A stretch of DNA of 64,000 bases, from NCBI GenBank assembly GCA_964653855.1, contig CAZZFV010000001.1, positions 62,001-126,000 on the forward strand, read 5' to 3'. Position numbers and translations under genes: made by a program. How positions within the stretch are numbered: the stretch's first letter is position 1; the number at the start of each line of letters is the position of its first letter. The DNA comes from RGIG3528 sp964653855. Its GTDB lineage: Bacteria; Bacillota; Clostridia; Lachnospirales; Lachnospiraceae. Positions 34,970 through 43,874 of the stretch are shown here, piece after piece. Under the pieces are notes generated by a model. That model had not been told where the DNA came from. It worked only from the letters and a program-made list of their open reading frames with translations, and did no database searches.

Positions 34970-37165
34970 ATGCTCGAAAAAGGCAAAATAATCGGCGAAA
35001 GATACGAAATAGAAGAAAAAATCGGAACGGGCGGAATGGCGGATGTTTACAAGGCATCCGACAAACGTCTTAACCGCAAGGTTGCGATTAAGGTCCTGAA
35101 GCAGGAATTTTCTGAAGACAAGAGCTTTATAACGCGCTTCAAGAACGAGGCACAGGCTGCGGCCGGACTTTCGCATCCCAACATTGTAAGTGTTTATGAT
35201 GTCGGAGAGGACAAGGGCTCTTATTATATCGTAATGGAACTTGTAAACGGAGTCACATTAAAGAAGTTTATCGAGAAAAAGGGCAGACTTGACGTGCGTG
35301 AGGCAGTTGCGGTTGCGATTCAAATCGCGCAAGGCATGGAAGCGGCTCACAAAAACAAGATAATTCACCGCGATATCAAGCCTCAAAACATAATGATTTC
35401 GAGAGACGGTAAAGTTAAGGTTTCCGATTTCGGTATCGCAAAAATAGTGTCGACCGACACGTTTGTCCAAAATGCCGTAGGCTCCGCTCATTATCTTTCT
35501 CCCGAGCAGGCGCGCGGCGGATATTCGGACGCAAGAAGCGATATATATTCACTCGGTGTCACTTTATACGAAATGCTCACGGGAAGACCGCCTTTTTCGG
35601 GGGATTCGGACGTGAACGTTGCGATAAAGCATATCCAGACGGAAGCACGCCCCGTGAGGGAGCTTGTGCCCGAAATCCCTTATTCGCTCGACATGATAGT
35701 TCAAAAATGCATGCAAAAGCATCCCGAAAAGCGTTATTCGTCGGCAACGGAACTCATAGAGGATTTGAAGCTTTCGATCAAGAATCCGGACGGCGAATTC
35801 GTAAATATCAAAAATGAATCGGACGGCGGCACAAGAAATTACACGAACGAAGAAGCGGAAGAAATTAAAACGAGAGTTTCCGCGCAAAAAAACGATTACC
35901 CTGAAGCACCCAAGGTAATTAAGCCAAAGAATAACTACAATTCAAGACGTCTTTCAAAGGAAGACTATGAAGAAATAGACACGATCGATTCGAAATTTGA
36001 AAAGGTTGTGATTGTGATTGCGATATTTGCCGCACTCCTTGTGATTGCAGGAGCGGTATTCTTGTTTGTTAAGCTCTTCGGTGGGCTTGATTTAAACAAA
36101 AACAATGTGAATGCTACGCCCACACCCATTGTATCCGTTACGGCAACTCCCGTGCCTACGGGGGCATCAGTTTCCACACTTTCCATGCCCAATCTTTACG
36201 GATACAAAAAAGAAGACGCTGAAGCGCTTCTTTCCGCAAAGTCACCCGATTTTGTGATTATTTACGAGGACAGTGAGTATTCTTCCCAGGACGAAGGAAC
36301 GGTTATAAAGCAATATCCGCTTTCGGGCACGGACGTTCTCACAAACGGAACGATAAGACTTACTCTTTCCGCGGGCGGAAAACCGATCACGGTTCCGAAG
36401 GTTGTGGGACTTACGGAAGCAAACGCAAAGAGCCAGCTTGAAACGATAGGTTTTAATGTTCAAATCACATATGAATCGAGCGAACAGGTGGGCACGGGAC
36501 TTGTTACGAGAACCAATCCTTCAAACGGCATTGTGGCGCACGACGGCGACACGATTATCGTATACGTGAGCACCGGTGTTCCCGTTGTATATGTCGAAAT
36601 GCCGGATGTTACCGGTAAGTCATCCGCCGTTGCAAAGGAAATGCTCGAAAAAGTGGGACTTAAGTGTTCGGAAGTAATAAAGTCCGATTACAGCGATACC
36701 GTTGAATACGGACTTGTTATGGCGCAGTCCGTGAGCCCGAAGACTGTTGTTTCGTCGGAAACACTTATCGAACTCACAATAAGTCTCGGACCGTATCCCG
36801 AAGATACCACGTTTAAGCCTTATTTCACGTTTTCGATCGATACGACCGAATTCCTTGACAAATATGCGGGAGTTGCGGGCGGATTGCCCCAAGCCGCGCT
36901 CAGCTTTACGATTTATCAATCGGATTCGTATGAAAGAGTTGTATTTGTAGATTACGACAATGAGGATGTGACGGAGCAATATTATATTGTTACTTATGAC
37001 ACATTCGCGGGCGTATATGAATTTAAGCTTTATAAGGATTTTTATTATAACGAAGGATTGTATGCCGGAAATGCCGAGATCATGGTTTATTTAAACGGCG
37101 AAGAAATCGGATATAAAGTGGTTGAACTTAGGGAAGTTACGGAGAGTGAAGGGAACAATAATTAA
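34970..37165 (+). CDS. prkC: Membrane Ser/Thr kinase with PASTA domains (PrkC/Stk)
   Basis: Hanks-type kinase sensing muropeptides or lipid II. The kinase domain covers about residues 1-270 (GTGGMADVYKA, catalytic HRDIKPQNIM, VSDFGIAKI), then a charged linker, a membrane helix at about 345-370, a Thr/Pro-rich spacer and three extracellular PASTA units (about 405-470, 471-540, 541-610). After these comes an extra non-PASTA beta-rich region of about 120 residues up to 731 that I do not recognise. The pair with PP2C makes a reversible signalling switch for cell-wall growth and division. Confidence 0.93.
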   Translation: MLEKGKIIGERYEIEEKIGTGGMADVYKASDKRLNRKVAIKVLKQEFSEDKSFITRFKNEAQAAAGLSHPNIVSVYDVGEDKGSYYIVMELVNGVTLKKFIEKKGRLDVREAVAVAIQIAQGMEAAHKNKIIHRDIKPQNIMISRDGKVKVSDFGIAKIVSTDTFVQNAVGSAHYLSPEQARGGYSDARSDIYSLGVTLYEMLTGRPPFSGDSDVNVAIKHIQTEARPVRELVPEIPYSLDMIVQKCMQKHPEKRYSSATELIEDLKLSIKNPDGEFVNIKNESDGGTRNYTNEEAEEIKTRVSAQKNDYPEAPKVIKPKNNYNSRRLSKEDYEEIDTIDSKFEKVVIVIAIFAALLVIAGAVFLFVKLFGGLDLNKNNVNATPTPIVSVTATPVPTGASVSTLSMPNLYGYKKEDAEALLSAKSPDFVIIYEDSEYSSQDEGTVIKQYPLSGTDVLTNGTIRLTLSAGGKPITVPKVVGLTEANAKSQLETIGFNVQITYESSEQVGTGLVTRTNPSNGIVAHDGDTIIVYVSTGVPVVYVEMPDVTGKSSAVAKEMLEKVGLKCSEVIKSDYSDTVEYGLVMAQSVSPKTVVSSETLIELTISLGPYPEDTTFKPYFTFSIDTTEFLDKYAGVAGGLPQAALSFTIYQSDSYERVVFVDYDNEDVTEQYYIVTYDTFAGVYEFKLYKDFYYNEGLYAGNAEIMVYLNGEEIGYKVVELREVTESEGNNN

Positions 37166-38015
37166 AGGTGTGGGCGGAAGTTATTCCGTTTATGCCGACG
37201 AAAAAATAATTGAATGTAAGCCCAAAGGGATTTTCAGGAACAAAGGGATCAAGCCGATAGTCGGAGACAATGCGGAAATCGAACTCTTAACCGAAAACAC
37301 CGGGCTTATTTCAAAAATTTATGAAAGACAAAGCGTTCTTATAAGGCCTGAGATTGCAAATGCAACTCAGGCTATGCTTGTTTTTGCCGCGGCACACCCC
37401 GATCCTTCGTTTTGTATGCTTGACAGATTTCTTATAAACATGGAAATGGCGCATATAAAGACGATAATCGTGTTTAATAAGGACGATATTTGCACTAAAG
37501 AAAAAAAAGAAGAAATTCTTGAAGTTTTTAAGAATACGGATTATCCTGTATATTTTATTTCGGCAAAGAACGACGAAAACATCGATGAAATAAAGAATGT
37601 CTTAAATAATAACGTAACCGTGCTTGCCGGTCCGTCGGGTGTCGGAAAATCAACGCTCGTAAACCGCCTTCAATCGGAAAAACATGCTGAAACGGGCGAA
37701 CTTTCCTTAAAAATAATGCGCGGTAAAAATACGACAAGGCACTCGGAAATGCTGAAAGCGTCCGAAAATTCCCGGATAATCGATACACCGGGATTTACTT
37801 CGTTTGACGTAAACGGAATAGAGGCAATTGATTTACAATTATATTATCCGGAAATCAAAAAGCATGCGGGGAAGTGCTATTTTACAAAGTGCGCGCATAT
37901 AACGGAACCCGGCTGTGTTGTTAAAGCGGAAGTCGAAAAAGGCAATATTTCACGCACGAGATACGAGAATTATTGCATGATTTACAACGATATAAAATCA
38001 AGAAGAAAATATTGA
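37146..38015 (+). CDS. rsgA: Ribosome biogenesis GTPase RsgA
   Basis: Circularly permuted GTPase that checks late 30S assembly. An OB domain (about 1-65) is followed by permuted G motifs: G4 IIVFNKDD comes first, then G1 GPSGVGKSTLVN, then G3 DTPGF. The C-terminal zinc region has CYFTKCAHITEPGC. GTG 37146 is chosen because VKGTIIKGVGGSYSV matches the normal N-terminus; a TTG at 37122 is an alternative. It overlaps the kinase gene by 20 bases. Confidence 0.93.
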   Translation: MKGTIIKGVGGSYSVYADEKIIECKPKGIFRNKGIKPIVGDNAEIELLTENTGLISKIYERQSVLIRPEIANATQAMLVFAAAHPDPSFCMLDRFLINMEMAHIKTIIVFNKDDICTKEKKEEILEVFKNTDYPVYFISAKNDENIDEIKNVLNNNVTVLAGPSGVGKSTLVNRLQSEKHAETGELSLKIMRGKNTTRHSEMLKASENSRIIDTPGFTSFDVNGIEAIDLQLYYPEIKKHAGKCYFTKCAHITEPGCVVKAEVEKGNISRTRYENYCMIYNDIKSRRKY

Positions 38016-38031
38016 CGGAAAAGAGATAAAT

Positions 38032-38685
38032 ATGATACTGTCACCATCCATACTTGCGGCGGATTTCGGGCATCTAAAAGAACAACTTGACATTTTGGCG
38101 GAAAATGGGATTAATTGGGTCCATATAGACGTTATGGACGGAATGTTTGTTCCGAGCATTTCTTTCGGAATGCCCGTTATCAAATCGATACGTAAGGAAT
38201 CGAATCTGTTTTTTGATACGCACCTTATGATAGAAGAACCTGTGCGCTATGTTGAAGATTTTAAGAAAAGCGGTGCGGATTTGCTTACCGTGCATGTTGA
38301 AGCTTGCAAAGATATACCCGGTACAATAAAGAAGATAAGGGAATCCGGCATGAAGGTGGGACTCGCAATAAATCCGGAGACGGACGGGGACAAAGTATTC
38401 CCTTATATAAAGGATGTCGACATGATACTTGTGATGAGTGTGCATCCCGGGTTCGGCGGACAAAAATTTATAAGCGATGTCCTCACAAAAGTCGAAATTA
38501 TCAGAAAAGAAATCGATAAAACAAATCCCGCATGCCGCCTTCAAATTGACGGAGGAATAAATGCGGACAACATAAAAACGGTTGTTAAAGCGGGATGTGA
38601 CACTGTTGTATGCGGAACCGCCGTTTTCATGGGCAATATAAAAGAAAATATCGAAAAAATAATCAGAAACGCATGTGAAGCGTAA
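38032..38685 (+). CDS. rpe: Ribulose-phosphate 3-epimerase Rpe
   Basis: Interconverts ribulose 5-phosphate and xylulose 5-phosphate. Barrel motifs: LSPSILAADFGHL, VHIDVMDGMFVPSISFG with metal and acid/base residues, FFDTHLMIEEP, MSVHPGFGGQKFI and QIDGGINADNIK. Length 217 is usual. A thiamin pyrophosphokinase gene often follows rsgA-rpe in Firmicutes, but here the next gene is ychF. The 3' end lies in a degenerate tandem repeat. Confidence 0.95.
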   Translation: MILSPSILAADFGHLKEQLDILAENGINWVHIDVMDGMFVPSISFGMPVIKSIRKESNLFFDTHLMIEEPVRYVEDFKKSGADLLTVHVEACKDIPGTIKKIRESGMKVGLAINPETDGDKVFPYIKDVDMILVMSVHPGFGGQKFISDVLTKVEIIRKEIDKTNPACRLQIDGGINADNIKTVVKAGCDTVVCGTAVFMGNIKENIEKIIRNACEA

Positions 38686-38750
38686 AAGCAATTCGAAACG
38701 CAAATGAAACATAAAAAATAATTCGAAATGCGAATGAAACATAAAGGAGA
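38661..38750 (+). repeat. Three-copy degenerate 30-bp tandem repeat across the rpe stop
   Basis: Copies 2 (38691-38720) and 3 (38721-38750) share 23 of their first 25 bases (ATTCGAAA-YGCRAATGAAACATAAA). A weaker copy 1 (38661-38690) covers the last rpe codons and stop, with GAAACGCA and TGAA-C-TAAAA aligned. Copies 2 and 3 each contain a mini-ORF beginning ATGAAACATAAA. The last copy carries the AAAGGAG site before ychF. Probably a local tandem duplication. Confidence 0.75.
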
Positions 38751-38761
38751 AACATAACAAA

Positions 38762-39859
38762 ATGAAACTTGGTATCGTAGGACTTCCGAATGTCGGAAAA
38801 AGCACATTGTTCAATTCACTCACAAAAGCGGGCGCAGAGAGCGCGAATTACCCCTTTTGCACAATAGATCCGAACGTCGGCGTGGTTGCCGTTCCGGATG
38901 TAAGGCTTGACAATCTCACAAAGCTTTACAATTCCGAAAAGACAACTCCCGCAATAGTTGAATTTGTGGATATCGCGGGACTTGTCAAGGGAGCGTCGAA
39001 GGGTGAAGGTCTCGGAAACCAATTCCTTGCGAACATCAGGGAAGTCGATGCGATTGTGCATGTGGTGAGATGTTTTGAAGATCCGAATATCATTCACGTT
39101 GAAGGAACCGTCGATCCCGCGCGTGACATAGAAGTAATAAATCTTGAACTTATTTTTTCCGATCTCGAAGTTCTTGAAAGACGCTATTCGAAGGTTGCGA
39201 GAATGGCAAAAATGGATAAGGCGGCCGGAAAAGAAACGGATATGCTGGAAAGGCTGAAAGATCACCTTGAAAAGGGTGAAAGCGCAAGAACCTTTACCTT
39301 AAACGATGAGGACGAAGAAAAGTTTTTTGCGGAATACAATCTTCTTACCGCAAAGCCGGTTATTTATGCGGCAAATGTGAAGGACACGGATTTAAAAGAT
39401 GACGGCGAATCCAACAAATATGTGAAAACCGTGCGTGAAATCGCCGATAAAGAAGGCTCAAAGGTGTTTGTGATAAGCGCTCAAATCGAGCAGGAAATGA
39501 GTGAACTTTCGGATGAAGACAAGGAAATGTTTTTTGAGGATTTGGGAATCAAGGAAAGCGGACTCGATAAGCTTATTCGCGCAAGTTACGATACTCTCGG
39601 GCTTATGAGCTATTTGACGGCCGGCCCCAAGGAAACGAGAGCATGGACGATAGTGAAGGGTACAAAAGCACCTCAGGCTGCCGGAAAAATCCATTCGGAT
39701 TTTGAAAGAGGATTTATAAGAGCCGAGATCGTGTCTTACGATGATCTTATGGAATGCGGAAGCATGAATGCCGCAAAAGAAAAGGGACTTGTGCGTTCCG
39801 AAGGAAAGGATTACGTTATTCAGGACGGAGACGTTGTTCTTTTCAGATTTAATGTTTGA
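38762..39859 (+). CDS. ychF: Redox-regulated P-loop ATPase YchF
   Basis: Obg-family P-loop protein that prefers ATP and binds ribosomes. G1 is GLPNVGKSTLFNSLTKAG, G3 is DIAGLVKGASKGEGLGNQFL, the specificity loop reads YAANV, a coiled-coil insert spans about 130-200 and a TGS domain ends the protein (TRAWTIVKGTKAPQAAGKIH, DVVLFRFNV). Length 365 is normal. A terminator follows. Confidence 0.95.
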   Translation: MKLGIVGLPNVGKSTLFNSLTKAGAESANYPFCTIDPNVGVVAVPDVRLDNLTKLYNSEKTTPAIVEFVDIAGLVKGASKGEGLGNQFLANIREVDAIVHVVRCFEDPNIIHVEGTVDPARDIEVINLELIFSDLEVLERRYSKVARMAKMDKAAGKETDMLERLKDHLEKGESARTFTLNDEDEEKFFAEYNLLTAKPVIYAANVKDTDLKDDGESNKYVKTVREIADKEGSKVFVISAQIEQEMSELSDEDKEMFFEDLGIKESGLDKLIRASYDTLGLMSYLTAGPKETRAWTIVKGTKAPQAAGKIHSDFERGFIRAEIVSYDDLMECGSMNAAKEKGLVRSEGKDYVIQDGDVVLFRFNV

Positions 39860-39879
39860 TAAATAAAATATTCTTATTT

Positions 39880-39912
39880 ACCCGACCGGGTGACCGGCCG
39901 GGTCTTTTTTTT
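39880..39912 (+). terminator. Terminator after ychF
   Basis: ACCCG-A-CCGG (39880-39889) pairs with CCGG-C-CGGGT (39894-39903) around a GTGA loop with one internal A-C mismatch, followed by a run of eight T. It separates the kinase-ychF block from the mraZ cluster. Confidence 0.9.
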
Positions 39913-39969
39913 TACCGGAAAATCAGTCGTTTCTTTACAAAAAATATATAAAAAAGGCCCAAAAAGTGC

Positions 39970-39998
39970 TTGAAAATACGGCATTGGTGGTGTAAAAT
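39970..39998 (+). promoter_or_regulatory. Promoter of the mraZ division cluster
   Basis: TTGAAA (39970-39975), a 17-base spacer and TAAAAT (39993-39998), 63 bases before the mraZ ATG. The -10 element lies inside the first units of the 10-bp repeat array, as expected for an autoregulated mraZ promoter. Confidence 0.65.
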
Positions 39999-40037
39999 GG
40001 TGTAAAAGGGTTATTAAGTGGTACAAAGTGGAGAATT
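39988..40037 (+). promoter_or_regulatory. Array of 10-bp direct repeats, probable MraZ boxes
   Basis: Five consecutive 10-bp units begin G or TG rich: two exact TGGTGTAAAA (39988-40007), then GGGTTATTAA, GTGGTACAAA and GTGGAGAATT. AAGTGG recurs at 40016 and 40026. MraZ proteins are known to bind short G-rich direct repeats with 10-bp period in front of their own gene. The array overlaps the -10 box, which fits repression by MraZ. Confidence 0.7.
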
Positions 40038-40060
40038 AACCGGAAAGGAGAGCGCGCACT

Positions 40061-40489
40061 ATGTTCATGGGTGAATATGAACACGGAATAGACGAAAAGG
40101 GCAGAATGATCGTGCCCACAAAGTTTCGCGATGCTCTCGGAGAACACTTTGTGCTTACAAAAGGAATCGACGGATGCCTTTTTATATATCCGAGCGACGA
40201 ATGGGAAAAATTTGTTGAAAAATTGCAAGCGTTACCCGGAACAAAAGAAGCAAGAAACTTGCAACGCTTCTTTATGGCGGGAGCCGTGGATTCGGAATGC
40301 GACAAGCAGGGACGTGTGATGATTCCCGCAAAACTCAGGGAACACGCGGGGATACAAAAAGATGTTGTTTCGGTCGGACTCATGAACAAGATAGAAATAT
40401 GGAGCAAAGACCGTTGGGATAAAAACGATACTTACGATTCCGTTGATGCGGCAGTCGACCATATGGCGGAATTCGGACTTACTTTTTAG
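40061..40489 (+). CDS. mraZ: Transcriptional regulator MraZ
   Basis: Ring-forming DNA-binding protein that controls the division and cell-wall cluster. Two AbrB/SpoVT-type half units are visible: KGRMIVPTKFRDAL (about residues 13-26) and QGRVMIPAKLREHAGI (about 84-99), each with the conserved D/E-x-K/Q-GR. Start MFMGEYEHGIDEKGR is typical and AAAGGAGAG precedes it. The 142-residue length is standard. Probable target: the repeat array just upstream. Confidence 0.95.
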   Translation: MFMGEYEHGIDEKGRMIVPTKFRDALGEHFVLTKGIDGCLFIYPSDEWEKFVEKLQALPGTKEARNLQRFFMAGAVDSECDKQGRVMIPAKLREHAGIQKDVVSVGLMNKIEIWSKDRWDKNDTYDSVDAAVDHMAEFGLTF

Positions 40490-40498
40490 GAGAACCGG

Positions 40499-41440
40499 AT
40501 GCACGAATTTAAACATTATTCTGTGATGCTTACAGAAACAATAGAAGGACTTAACGTCCGGGAAAACGGAATATATGTTGACGGTACGCTCGGCGGTGCG
40601 GGACATGCCACAGAAGTATGCAAACTCTTAAACGGAACGGGACGATTTATAGGAATCGATCAGGATAAAGACGCGATTTCAGCCGCAAGTGAGAGACTTA
40701 AGAATTTTAACAATGTCACAATCGTAAGAGACAATTACGAAAACATGCCGGAGATTGTAAAAGGCCTCGGCATAGAAAAGGTTTCGGGGATTTTACTCGA
40801 TCTCGGAGTTTCGTCGTATCAGCTGGATACTGCGGAAAGAGGATTCAGTTATAACATGGACGCTCCGCTCGATATGAGAATGGACGACAGAAATCCCGTC
40901 ACGGCACGCGATATAGTAAACAATTATTCGGAGAGTGAGCTCTACAGAATCATAAAAGATTACGGAGAAGACAATTTCGCAAAAAATATCGCGAAAAACA
41001 TTGTCGCCGCAAGAAGCAAAAAAGAAATAGAAACAACGCTTGAGCTTGTTGAAGTAATAAAAAAAGCCGTACCCGCAAAATTCCAAATCGCATACGGGCA
41101 TCCGGCAAAAAGAACGTTTCAGGCGATAAGGATAGAGTTAAACAGGGAACTCTACGTATTGCAAAATTCGATCGACAGGATGACGGATTTATTGGAGCCC
41201 CACGGCAGGCTTTGCATAATAACGTTTCATTCGCTTGAAGACAGAATAGTAAAATCGATTTTCAAAAAAAACGAAAATCCGTGCACATGCCCGCCAAATT
41301 TTCCGGTATGCGTGTGCAACAAAAAAAGCAAGGGGAAAGTAATCACACATAAGCCGATTTTACCGAGTGACGAGGAACTTAAGGTAAATTCACGTTCAAA
41401 GAGCGCAAAGCTCAGGATTTTTGAAAAGGGAGAGTTATGA
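40499..41440 (+). CDS. rsmH: 16S rRNA m4C1402 methyltransferase RsmH (MraW)
   Basis: N4-methylates C1402 in the ribosomal P site. HYSVMLTETIEGL opens the protein, the SAM site is YVDGTLGGAGHATEVCKLL with IGIDQDKDAI, and further blocks are ILLDLGVSSYQLDTAERGFS and LDMRMDDRNPVTA. The end FHSLEDRIVKSIFKK and a cysteine-bearing C-terminal loop are family features. Length 313. It overlaps ftsL by ATGA. Confidence 0.96.
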   Translation: MHEFKHYSVMLTETIEGLNVRENGIYVDGTLGGAGHATEVCKLLNGTGRFIGIDQDKDAISAASERLKNFNNVTIVRDNYENMPEIVKGLGIEKVSGILLDLGVSSYQLDTAERGFSYNMDAPLDMRMDDRNPVTARDIVNNYSESELYRIIKDYGEDNFAKNIAKNIVAARSKKEIETTLELVEVIKKAVPAKFQIAYGHPAKRTFQAIRIELNRELYVLQNSIDRMTDLLEPHGRLCIITFHSLEDRIVKSIFKKNENPCTCPPNFPVCVCNKKSKGKVITHKPILPSDEELKVNSRSKSAKLRIFEKGEL

Positions 41441-41943
41441 AAAACGACGATTTGAGAGAAAACAAACAAAATACCGCTACGGTAAAAAAGTATTTTGAAG
41501 ACGGAAACACGATCAGAGTGTACGAAGAAGAAGTCCGCGGAAACGCAGTCAAAGCGGAGCCCAACGTCGTTCCTTATGAAGTGACGGGAGATATTGTCAC
41601 AAAAGCACGTCCCGAAATCGGAACAATCGTCGATTTCTTTTCGGCGGCCGTTCTTGCGATTGCGATCCTTGTGACACTTTACATGTGCATTAATTATTTA
41701 CAAATAAGAGCCGATATTGTACAATTGGAAAAAGAAATTTCGACGCTTGAAAGCGATATTTCGGAAATCAACAAAGAAAACAATGCCATGGAAAGCGCAC
41801 TTCTTTCTGCAGCTGTCGATTACGACTATGTTTTCGAAACGGCGACAAAAGAACTCGGCATGGTATTTCCGACCGACAACGAAGTCGTTTTTTATGTATC
41901 CGAAGGAGGCTCCTATTACAGAGATTATGCTTCGGTAAAATGA
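41437..41943 (+). CDS. ftsL: FtsL-like septum protein
   Basis: Bitopic membrane protein of the divisome. About 65 cytoplasmic residues, rich in charge, precede one membrane helix (about 66-90, AAVLAIAILVTLYMCINYLQ). Next is a leucine-zipper-like coiled coil (about 92-125, IVQLEKEISTLESDISEINK) and a short tail with a typical LGMVFPTDNEVVFY end. Sequence identity is low in this family; position between rsmH and the class B PBP gene, plus topology, gives the call. The cytoplasmic part is longer than in B. subtilis FtsL. Confidence 0.8.
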   Translation: MKNDDLRENKQNTATVKKYFEDGNTIRVYEEEVRGNAVKAEPNVVPYEVTGDIVTKARPEIGTIVDFFSAAVLAIAILVTLYMCINYLQIRADIVQLEKEISTLESDISEINKENNAMESALLSAAVDYDYVFETATKELGMVFPTDNEVVFYVSEGGSYYRDYASVK

Positions 41944-41952
41944 TAAAGTTTT

Positions 41953-43863
41953 ATGAATGACAATTCTTCAAAAAATGTAAAATCATATAAACGTATCACA
42001 AAAAAAATGCAAGCAAAGTTTTTGCTTGTTTTTTGTATTATAATATTTATTCTTCTTTTTCTTATCGGAAAAATTATTTATATCTTAAACAAAGACACAT
42101 ACAAAAAATCCGCCCTGTCGTTACAAAGCTATGTAAGCAGCGTTGTCCCCTATAAAAGAGGGGATATCTTGGACCGCAACGGACAGATACTTGCGACGAG
42201 CATAAAAAAATATAATCTTATCTTAGACCCCAAAGTAATACTTTATTCCGAAAAATATATTGACCCGACCGTTGAGGCGCTTGTGAACGTTTACGGCTTT
42301 GATGCGGATTATGTCAGGAAAACGATTAACGAAAATCCCGAAAGCTCTTATGTCGTATTCAAAAAGGATTTGACATACGAAGAAAAAAACATGCTCTCCG
42401 AGTATATCGAAAGCATGGGGAAAAACGGAAATTATGTAAAGGGATTGTGGTTTGAAGAAAAATATGAACGTACTTATCCGTATAACGAACTTGCGTCCCA
42501 TATAATCGGATTTACGTTGTCGGACGGGACGGGAACGTACGGAATCGAACAATATTATAACGACGAGCTTACGGGGACAAACGGGCAGACATACGGATAT
42601 TACGACAACGAATTGAATATCGTGGAGACCGTAAAGGAAGCGACAGACGGAAACAATATCGTGCTTACGATTGATGTAAATGTTGAACGTACGATTCAAA
42701 AATATGCCGAAGAATTTTTGGACGAGTTCGGTGCAAAAAACATCGGAATTGTCGTAATGGACGCCGATAACGGAGAAGTGCTTGGTTTACAGTCAAATTA
42801 CAGCTATAATCTTAATTCGCCGAGAGATTTAAGTTACATTTATACGGAAGAAGAAATCGCTGTAATGACGAATGAGGAAAAGGTAAACAGTTTATATTCC
42901 ATGTGGCGTAATTTTTGCATAAGCGACGCATATGAACCGGGTTCGGTATATAAAATTTTTACGGTTGCGACGGCTCTCGAAGAAGCAAAAATCGATACGG
43001 GGAGCATTTGGACATGCGACGGCGGTGAGGAATTTGAGGGAGATTTGAAAATAAAATGTTCGAACCTCTTCGGACACGGCAACATAACGCTCACAAAAAG
43101 CATAATGGTGTCCTGTAACGATGCACTCATGCAAATTGCGGCATTGTGCGGAAGAAGCGATTTTTATAAGTATCAAAAGCTTTTCGGAATGGGAAGGATT
43201 ACGGGAATAGATTTGCCTGGAGAAGCTACGGGGCAGATTTTTACCGAATCCGAACTTAATGCGACGGAACTTGCGACCAGTTCGTTCGGACAGGGATTTA
43301 CCGCCACCATGATTCAGCTTACGTCGGCTTTTTGCTCCGTTGTGAACGGAGGCACTTATTATGTGCCGCATACCGTTAAAAAAATTACGTCCGAGGACGC
43401 GGTGACGATTTCGGAAACAGGCTCCGAAATCGTTTCAAAAACCGTTTCCGAAGAAACGAGTGAATATTTAAAAGAAGCGCTCATTATGACCGTACGCGAA
43501 GGCACGGGTCAAAAGGCGAAAATGACGGGGTATTTGGTCGGCGGAAAAACGGGTACGAGCCAAAAACTTCCGAGAGACTCGGAAAAATACGTTGTGTCTT
43601 TTATGGGAAACATTGAAACCGATGACAGAAATATTGTGATGTATGTCGTAATCGACGAGTGCCAAAACCCGGAATACGCAACGAAATGTGCAACCGCAAT
43701 GAAGATTTTTGCGGGGGCGGCATCCGAGTTTTTACCTTATCTCGGAATTTATCCGGACGAAAACACAGAATATGATTTTAAGTATATAGATCCCGAAAAT
43801 GTCGGCGGAACGATTTACGATCCCGAGAACGCAGGCGAAGTATATAATGTCTTAACGCGTTAG
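41953..43863 (+). CDS. ftsI: Class B penicillin-binding protein (FtsI/PbpB type)
   Basis: Septal peptidoglycan transpeptidase. A membrane anchor lies at about residues 23-48, then the PBP dimer domain (YKRGDILDRNGQILATS), then the transpeptidase with S331-x-x-K (EPGSVYKIF), SCN at 387-389 and KTGTS starting at K532. At 636 residues it has no C-terminal PASTA domains, unlike PbpB and SpoVD of B. subtilis. It should work with the FtsW glycosyltransferase encoded next. Confidence 0.94.
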   Translation: MNDNSSKNVKSYKRITKKMQAKFLLVFCIIIFILLFLIGKIIYILNKDTYKKSALSLQSYVSSVVPYKRGDILDRNGQILATSIKKYNLILDPKVILYSEKYIDPTVEALVNVYGFDADYVRKTINENPESSYVVFKKDLTYEEKNMLSEYIESMGKNGNYVKGLWFEEKYERTYPYNELASHIIGFTLSDGTGTYGIEQYYNDELTGTNGQTYGYYDNELNIVETVKEATDGNNIVLTIDVNVERTIQKYAEEFLDEFGAKNIGIVVMDADNGEVLGLQSNYSYNLNSPRDLSYIYTEEEIAVMTNEEKVNSLYSMWRNFCISDAYEPGSVYKIFTVATALEEAKIDTGSIWTCDGGEEFEGDLKIKCSNLFGHGNITLTKSIMVSCNDALMQIAALCGRSDFYKYQKLFGMGRITGIDLPGEATGQIFTESELNATELATSSFGQGFTATMIQLTSAFCSVVNGGTYYVPHTVKKITSEDAVTISETGSEIVSKTVSEETSEYLKEALIMTVREGTGQKAKMTGYLVGGKTGTSQKLPRDSEKYVVSFMGNIETDDRNIVMYVVIDECQNPEYATKCATAMKIFAGAASEFLPYLGIYPDENTEYDFKYIDPENVGGTIYDPENAGEVYNVLTR

Positions 43864-43874
43864 AGGTAAAACAA

